The notes under the pieces: generated by a model
The model's database searches: none
Told to the model about the DNA's origin: nothing
What the model saw: the letters and a program-made list of their open reading frames with translations, nothing else
In this document: piece after piece, positions 21,286-28,720 of the stretch
How the letters are laid out: each line of letters starts with the position of its first letter
How positions within the stretch are numbered: the stretch's first letter is position 1
Made by a program: the position numbers and the translations under genes
NCBI GenBank assembly: GCA_001414345.1
Contig: LLCB01000501.1
Span: forward strand, 1 to 28,720
Reading direction: 5' to 3'
Source: Hymenoscyphus infarciens
Lineage: Eukaryota; Ascomycota; Leotiomycetes; Helotiales; Helotiaceae
DNA: 28,720 nucleotides

Positions 21286-24200
21286 CTACTTTTAAACTTA
21301 TTCTTATATTTCTTCTAATAATTAGTATAATAAATCGAATTTAGTCTAGCTTTTAATAAGGAATTAAGAACAAGGAAATAGCTAGGTCTAAGTAGTACTT
21401 TTTACTATAAAGAATTTTTTACTACTATACTTACTCTATTACTACTAAAATCGCTTATATTATTAATATAAGCTATATCTATAAGAAGAGTAGTAAGTAT
21501 ATCTTTATTAATACTAGTAATAGATAATATAGTTTTATATTAATTATTAGTTTAGTCTACTACTAATCTAAAGACTTATTATATACGTAGAGGAATTAGA
21601 GTATTAAAGGAAATAGGTAGAAGCTAAAATGCTACGTTAATAGTAGATAGTACTTTAATTAGTAGATAGTATAGTAAGGTTATAATTATAAGTAGATAGA
21701 GTTATAGGATAGAGTTACTAGTTATATTAAGATAAAAGTAAAGAGTTAAATAGTAGATAAGCTTTAATTAGAGAAGAGCTAAGTATATACTTAGATAGTA
21801 GATTAATAAGAATACTTATACTTATTCTAAGAGGATTAGTTATTAATTAAAGAGTTAGTGTTTAAAGTAAGTATATATATTAAAGTTAGAGTAATAGTCT
21901 CTTATATTAGAGGTAGTTAATAGCAGAAGTTAATAGTAAATAGTAGTTTAGTAGTAAGATAAGAAGTAGTAGTATTAAAACTTACTTAATTCTAGTACTA
22001 AATATATTCCGTTCTCTCTTTATTATATTATATCTACTTATTATACTAAACTTTAAAAATAAAGCTATTTAAACTCTTATAATAGTCTTTAACATTTTTA
22101 TTATAAATACTTATCTTACTTAAACTATTTAACTTCCTAGGTTTATTATTAGAACGTAGCTAATAAATAAAATTTAATAGTATTAATATAGTATATATCT
22201 ATTCTAAGATATCTATCTCTTTTAGTATTAAGTTAATAGTTAGAATATAATATATCTTTAAGCTCTTAGCTAAGAAGTATATTTTTAAAGTATTCTTTAT
22301 AATTTAATAATAACTAAGTAGTTAAAACCCTCTCTATTATATAAAGACATTATAAATATAACTCTAGTTATATAAGGTATTTTTCTTAAGAAGATAGTAA
22401 TAACTAGATTATATTTTAGCACTATTTAGCTACTTAAACCTACTTAAGATATAAGAATCTAATCTCTTCTTCTATTCTAGTATAGTATTATAAAGCGTCG
22501 ATTCTATAAAGAATTTAGATATTATTAAAAAAACTTAAAAGTATTATAAGTAGATCTTACTTAGAGAGCTATAACTAGTAGCTTATTATAATCTTATATA
22601 GTTATATATAATAGTTTAATTCTTCTTCTAGAGCTTTTAGATTAAAAGTTTATAATAAGATAAGAGCTAATTTATAGCCTACTAGTAGCTTCTTATATAA
22701 ATTAGCTATTCTTTTACTTTTCTTTACTATTAGAAGAAGTTGTTAAAAGAGAGTTTAGATATATATCTATAACTTCTTTATACTTTTAGTATTAATATAG
22801 TTATAAATATTCTAAATTTCTTAGACTCTCTAAGCTACTATCTTATAATAGTCTATAACCTCTACCTTAATATAAAAGTAGATCTAAGATTTCTAGTACT
22901 ATAACTAACTTATACTACCTAGTAGCTAATATATACGCTATTAGCTAGTTCTAAGTAATTCTAATTTATATAATATATATATATCTTTATATAGCTCTCT
23001 AGTAGATCTCTTACTAAATAAATACTAAGGTTTAAGAGGTATTAGAAACTTTATAACTATCTAAGATATATCTCTAATAAAATCTTACTACTTAAGATAA
23101 GTTACTTAATTAAGCTCTTCTTTCTAGTTCTCTTTATAGATTAAAAGTCTATTAAGATAGTTATATAGCCTCTAATCTTAAACTTATAGTTAAGCATTTT
23201 TCTTTACTAAAAACTAGTTTTACTAAATCTCCTAATATCTTCTTAAAATAATATTAATATCTTTAAGAGAAGTTATTATCTCTTATTAGATTAGATAGTC
23301 TTTAGTTCTTATAATTATCTATTTATACTTAGTTAAGATAAGCTAAGTTCTTTTAAATCTTTTATTAAGAAACTACTTAAGCTGTTCTTATTATATAAGT
23401 CCTTAATATTAAGTTTAGGTATTAAGTATAACTTTATAAAGTAATATTAAAGAAATATAGTATATTAAGATAAGATAGCTTTTTAATAACTAATCTCTCT
23501 CTACTCTTTTACTATCTCTAAGCTTAAGATATTTAATATAGCTAAGACTTTATTATAATTAGTAAAATAATATATAAGAATACTAGTAAAATATATTTAT
23601 TATAAATCTAATATACTTATTAATCTCTAGATACTTTTTCTTAATATAAGGTATAAATTTATAAGTAATATTATACTAGAAAATAGTATAAGTATCTTTA
23701 AGAAGTTTATTAAAAATAGTTTTTAAAAGATAGGTAGTAACTTAGAATATTTTACTATAATATAAATTAATTAACTAAAGCGTTATACTATAGTAGTATA
23801 TAGCGTTTATTAAACCGGTTTAGTCTAAGCCTTTAAATTTTTCCTAGCTTTTACTTTCTATAGCTATTACTTAGAAATAATAAGAGTAACTATTAATAGG
23901 TGTTTTATTAGAAGGTTTATTATTAGAGAGTTAATTAGTAGCTATTTAAAGTTTACATAAGATTAAATAGATCTATTAGTTTACTAGTTAGTAAAGAGTA
24001 AGGTAGTTTAGAAGGCTTATTAGATAAAGGTAAAAGAGAAGAGTCTTAAATAAAGAATTTACTTCTTAATAACTAGTATAGAGCTTAATTTCTCTTACTC
24101 TCTTTCCTCTTTTATTAGAAATTACTATCTTAGCTTTAATTATATAGATTCTTAAAACTATTTTCTCTAGGCTCTTAATAAAAGTAAGCTAAGTAGATAT

Positions 24201-25138
24201 ACTTTAATAAGAGGGATATTATCTATCTATCTTTTATATTAAATACTATCTTTTTATTAAAGAGTTTTTAGTATTTTTCTTTAGTAAAGAGCTAGTTTAT
24301 ATAAGTATATCTCTAGATCTTTCTAAAATCTAGTATATAAAGATAAGTATATTAGCTAAGAGATCTTTAAAGTTTAGTTATAAATAAATATTATAATAAT
24401 TTCTTAATTATAGATATCTTATAAAAGACCTCTAATAATTTAATATTAAAAGTAGATATTAAGTAGATAGAAGAGGAAGGAAAAAAGCCCTCTTAGATAA
24501 TTATATATACTTTAGTATATATATAACTATAATACTAGATAGTTATCTCTTTAGTTATACCTAGAGAAGTTAAAATAAGATAGAGACTATAGAAGAAGAG
24601 AAGTATACTAAAAGAATAATATTATACTATTAATAATAGTAAAGTATACTAAGTTTTAGATATATAAGTAAAATAGCTATTAAAAAGTATATACTTAATA
24701 ATTATAACTATATCTCTCTAATTAGAATTATATATCTTATAATTAGTAATATTAGTATACTTTTTTTTATTACTAATAATAGTATCCTTTTAATTATTAT
24801 TAGTTATAGGTACTTCTAGGAGGGACTTATTATTATTAAGAGTATTAAAATAGCTATAATAAGCTTTAGAGTTAGTAGAAGGACTTTATTATAAGTAAGA
24901 GAGAAGAAGAATTTAGTTTAAAATAGACTTCTAAGTAATCTAATTAAAGATAGTTTATCTCTATTATACTTATTATTTAGTTTAACTAAATTTTACCTTA
25001 TAAAAGAGTAAAAAGTAGTTAATAAGAAACCTTCTCTTAGAGTAAGAGGGCGATATTATAAAGAGTAATTAAGGTAAGAAGAAATATCTTAGAGAAGATT
25101 TAAAACATATATAGCTTCTAGTCTAAGGTAGAAATATT
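21286..25138. other. 3.9-kb RIP-mutated tract without a supportable gene
   Basis: I could not find a frame clearly better than chance. The best candidates are a 33-codon stop-free + run at 24054-24152 and a Q-rich-looking + frame from there to about 25130, where stops reach 16 %. 21600-21990 is rich in TAGTAGATAGT-like short repeats on the + strand and may be a decayed minisatellite. It ends at the forward palindromic array at 25139. Confidence 0.4.
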
Positions 25139-25380
25139 AGTTTCTATTAAATAAAGACTATTTAATTAAGAATAGTAAAACTATTATAGTCTTTATTAAA
25201 TAAAGACTAAATAGTCTTTATTAAATAAAGACTATAGTATAAAAAGCTATAATACTCTTTTACTATTTATTTAAAAAAGACTAAAGAGATATATTAAATA
25301 AATACTATACTACTAAGCGTTTTAGTATAATTAAAGTTTTTATTAAATAAAGAGTAAATAGTCTCTATTTAATAGTAACT
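25139..25380 (+). repeat. Palindromic-module array, forward, degenerate copy
   Basis: Contains modules with TTTATTAAATAAAGACT at about 25139, 25190, 25215 and 25340, and linker-like sequence (TACTAAGCGTTTTAGTATAA near 25310). Same orientation as 5431 and 27522. More diverged than the right-hand array. Confidence 0.7.
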
Positions 25381-27521
25381 AAGGTATTTTATATTTACTT
25401 TTTCTAAAACCTCTCTTTTCTCTACCTTATTTATTAAATTAAACCTACTCTACCTCTCTTTACTTACTTCTCTTTTTATAATCCTACTATCTTTCTTTTA
25501 TTTAATACCTTTTAAATTAAATAAGTTATAGAAAGATTTATACTTAACCTCTTACTTATTAAATATCGACTTTATCTTCCTTCTAAAACGAAATAATAGA
25601 CTATTATAAGTATATATATATATAATAGTTAGTATATAATATTTAAAACTATATATTATATAATATAATTAAGAAGGATATATAGGTATATAGAAAAGAA
25701 CTTAAGAAGCTATTTAAATAAGAATCTACTAAATAGAGGAGTACTCTATAAGTATACTAGTAAGAAACCCTTATAGTAGGTAGCTTCTATTAGTCTAAGA
25801 TATTCTATAAATACTATTACTATTTTCTATTACTTACTTAATATATAATCCTTTAATATATATACTAGAATAATCTAACTAAGAGAAGTAACTTAGTAAA
25901 GTTAAAAGGTTTTTATAAAAAGTTTAAAGTTAGTTCTATAACTATAATAGAAGTTAATTATACTTTTATATATTTTTATTAAAATAAAATTAATAACTTT
26001 ATTTAAGTTTAAAGTAAGATCTTAAAATTATAGAGAATTATTTAATAAGAGAAAGAGAGAGTAAAATAGGATATATTTATAAATAAATAGCTAGATAAGA
26101 ATTAGGATAGGTAGATTACTTTATAAGTTAAAAATGTCTATAATAGGAAGATTACTCTACTAGTTAAAAATGTCTATTAAGACTTTTTATAACTTCTTAG
26201 GAACTAGAAAGAAGTTTTACTTAGCTACTTTATTTTTAAAGTTTAGCTTAAATTCTCTAATCCTCTTCTATTCTTATTAAATATATATAGTAATATAGAT
26301 ATATTTTAGAGTAAGATTTTAAGTATTAACTATTCTAGTATTAATATAGAATACTCTTATCTTAGATATTTAAGTATTATATATTATAATATTAGATATC
26401 TATAATAAATTAATTTTTATTCTTCTTAGTTTTTTTAATTTATATATACTATAGTAGCTTAAATATATTAGTAGAAGGTACTATAAATAGAGAATAGGAA
26501 ATTTAGTTAAATTTTAAATATTAATTTTATTTTAATAATCTCTTTAACTAATCTACTACTTTTATATTTTAAAGTAACTTATTAGTAATTATAAGATATT
26601 CTTAAGTAATAATACTAATCTATAACTTTAATTTTCTAGTATAACTTTAGAAGTAGTAAGTATAGATATATAGTATAAAAGTTCTAAAAAACTTTTAAAA
26701 GGAAACTTACTTCTAGATTAACATTAGTTATAGATAATATAGGAACTTATTATATACTTCTTAAATTATCTACTCTATTTTTACTAAGATCTATAAGAGT
26801 TAGTAAATAGTTTAAACGGTTTTTTCTAAGTATTAGCTAGTAGTTAACTATCTTAATAACCTTAAGGCTCTTAAAACGTTTAATAAATAGATTAGGTTGT
26901 TTTTTCTAGTTTATTAAATACTTATAAAAGACGTTATATAATACTTACTATTTAACTTAAATATAATAAGTATAGTAAAAGATTATTAAGTAAATTTCTT
27001 CCTCTTATATACTCTATCTACTTTTAATATTTAAGAATAGATATTACTATAGTATCTTTAAAGTATCTCTTAAAAGGGAAATAGTAATTACTTTTATTTA
27101 TATCTCTCTTAGTACTTAATCCGTCTAATATATTATATAATATATTTATAGTATATATTATTAACTCTTATAATTAATATATAATGTTATTAGATTACTA
27201 GCTAGAGGGAGAACTAGCTAAGACTAGTTATAAGGTTTAAGGCTAAACTTAATAAGCTTATATATAGGTATATAATACCTTTAGATATGTAGATAGGGTT
27301 TAGTAAGTAGTGTTGTAAATTATAGAATAATCGGTAGAGAGGGGAGGAAGGAAGATAATATTATATATATATTTTAAAGCCTAATAATGTATTAGTATAT
27401 ATAGATATTAAAGAAATAGAATATAAAGAATATAATATATTACTATAATAAAAATAAGCAATTATTAATATAGTTATAGAGTAATAGAGAAGATATATAT
27501 ATAAAATATAGAGTAGAATAA
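25381..27521. other. 2.1-kb tract between two forward arrays, no gene seen
   Basis: AT-rich, with (AT)n runs near 25610-25625. Contains the 36-bp duplication at 26114-26179 and a patch at 27180-27420 that keeps several TG dinucleotides (GTGTTGTAAA near 27310). No reading frame stands out. Being bounded by arrays of the same orientation, it may be a separate inserted unit or diverged satellite. Confidence 0.45.
26114..26179. repeat. 36-bp tandem duplication
   Basis: GATTACT plus AGTTAAAAATGTCTAT recur at 26114 and 26150. Both copies keep the TpG in AATGTC, which is unusual here and suggests duplication after the mutation wave or local escape from it. Confidence 0.65.
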
Positions 27522-28720
27522 TAGTCTTTATTAAATAAAGACTAAATAGTTTCTATTAAATAGAGACTATAACTTTAGTATTATTAAAGTATCTATTTAT
27601 TAAATACTATAATAGTCTCTATTAAATAAGAACTATATTTCTAAGAACTTTAGTATTATTATACTCTTTATTTAATAAAGACTAGATAGTCTCTATTAAA
27701 TAAAAACTATATTTCTATTATAGTCTTAAATAGTTTCTATTAAATAGAAACTATATTTCTAAGAGTATTAGTATTATTATAGTCTCTATTAAATAAAGAC
27801 TAAGTAGTTTCTATTAAATAGAAACTATATTTCTAAGAACTTTAGTATTATTATAGTCTTTATTAAATAAAAACTAAATAGTCTCTATTAAATAAAGACT
27901 AAATAGTTTCTTTTAAAAAGAGACTATATTTCTAAGAGCTTTAGTATAATTATACTCTTTATTTAATAGAAACTAAATAGTTTCTATTAAATAAAGACTA
28001 TATTTCTAGATATCTTAATATAGTTATACTCTTTAATTAAAAGAAACTAAATAGTCTTTATTAAAGATAGACTAAATAGTTTCTATTAAATAGAGACTAT
28101 ATTTCTAAGAGCTTTAGTATAATTATACTCTTTATTTAATAGAAACTAAATAGTTTCTATTAAATAAAGACTATATTTCTAGATATCTTAATATAGTTAT
28201 ACTCTTTAATTAAAAGAAACTAAATAGTCTTTATTAAAGATAGACTAAATAGTTTCTATTAAATAGAAACTATATTTCTACTAGTATTAGTATTATTATA
28301 GTTTTTATTAAATAAAGACTAAATAGTCTCTATTAAATAAAGACTAAATAGTTTCTATTAAATAGAAACTATATTTCTACTAGTATTAGTATTATTATAG
28401 TCTTTATTAAATAAAGACTAAATAGTCTCTATTAAATAAAGACTAAATAGTTTCTATTAAATAGAAACTTTATCTCTATAAGTATTCGTATTACTATAGT
28501 CTTTATTTAATAAAGACTAAATAGTCTCTATTAAATAAAGACTAAATAGTTTCTATTAAATAGAAACTATATCTCTAAGAACTTAAGTATTATTATAGTC
28601 TTTATTAAATAAAGACTAGATAGTCTCTATTAAATAAAGACTAAATAGTTTCTATTAAATAGAAACTTTATCTTTATAAGTATTAGTATTATTATAGTCT
28701 CTATTAAATAAAGACTAAAT
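27522..28720 (+). repeat. Modular satellite array: 25-bp palindromic modules plus 24-bp linker (99- and 74-bp units)
   Basis: Linker starts (ACTATATTTCT or ACTTTATCTCT) fall at 27632, 27706, 27750, 27824, 27923, 27997, 28096, 28170, 28269, 28368, 28467, 28566 and 28665. The last five are spaced exactly 99 bp; earlier gaps alternate 74 and 99. A 99-bp unit is three 25-bp modules plus a 24-bp linker, and a 74-bp unit has one module fewer. Each module is a near-palindrome with 9-base arms around TAA: AGTCTTTAT/ATAAAGACT, AGTTTCTAT/ATAGAAACT or a mixed form. The array runs off the window end. Confidence 0.9.
27923..28268 (+). repeat. 173-bp higher-order repeat, two copies
   Basis: 27923-28095 and 28096-28268 (each a 74-bp plus a 99-bp unit) are identical except for the last base (G versus A). 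Such identity beside units that differ at many positions indicates recent duplication within the array. Confidence 0.9.

Noticed and set aside
24150..25130. Continuous Q-rich + reading frame
   Set aside because: Stop density is about 16 %, above chance. Reading every stop as Q makes any frame look like a protein here.
27290..27330. Telomere-like AACCCTA on the minus strand near 27297
   Set aside because: A single occurrence, not a tandem telomeric repeat.
27522..28720. CRISPR array (25-bp palindromic repeats at regular spacing)
   Set aside because: The linkers are copies of one sequence, not unique spacers, the palindromes are adjacent without spacers, and the composition points to a RIP-mutated fungal genome. 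No cas-like genes seen.
1..28720. Mitochondrial, plastid or apicoplast DNA because of low GC
   Set aside because: Organelle DNA is AT-rich but keeps TG and CA. Here ATG, TGG, TGT and CAT-type codons are nearly missing, and no rRNA, tRNA or respiratory gene is visible.

Overview
The window is an extremely AT-rich block (roughly 20-25 % GC by eye). Its base composition is the signature of repeat-induced point mutation (RIP), so the likely source is the repeat compartment of a filamentous ascomycete (Pezizomycotina). CpA and TpG are almost absent, often 2-4 per kb, CpG is rare and TpA is very abundant. Almost every surviving C is followed by T or C. This pattern arises when CpA (and CpG) have been converted to TpA on both strands over the whole region. 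It leaves almost no ATG, TGG, TGT/TGC, CAA/CAG or CAT/CAC codons, so I find no intact gene, no tRNA and no rRNA. The species cannot be named from this sequence.

Layout. (1) 1-285: tandem 74-bp units of a palindromic-module repeat, in reverse orientation. (2) 286-5430: decayed unit with coding remnants on + (about 1321-2100 and 5139-5399) and - (about 2833-4560). (3) 5431-6730: the same repeat in forward orientation, split by a 981-bp element (5576-6556) with 24-bp terminal inverted repeats and noticeably weaker RIP. (4) 6731-25138: an 18-kb tract with decayed coding stretches on both strands. The clearest are + 6988-7893 and - 8701-10860. Others lie at + 11427-11872, + 12060-12433, + 13456-13638, + 16118-16550, - 17401-18300, + 20023-20493 and - 20866-21285. 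Several minisatellites lie here too. (5) 25139-25380: a short forward copy of the repeat. (6) 25381-27521: AT-rich sequence with no gene I can support. (7) 27522-28720: a long, regular forward array of 99-bp and 74-bp units built from 25-bp near-palindromic modules plus a 24-bp linker, continuing off the window.

How it fits together (inference). The palindromic array family bounds the decayed units. It is reversed at the left edge and forward at 5.4-6.7 kb, 25.1 kb and 27.5 kb, as expected if it forms the ends of large DNA elements or is a satellite into which elements inserted. The 981-bp element inserted later and was mutated less. The right-hand array appears to have expanded after mutation, because its units and a 173-bp higher-order copy are nearly identical. 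The coding remnants were read by treating TAA/TAG as mutated CAA/CAG/TGG and choosing frames with far fewer stops than the alternatives. They are real enough to annotate as pseudogenes, but no product family could be assigned with confidence.
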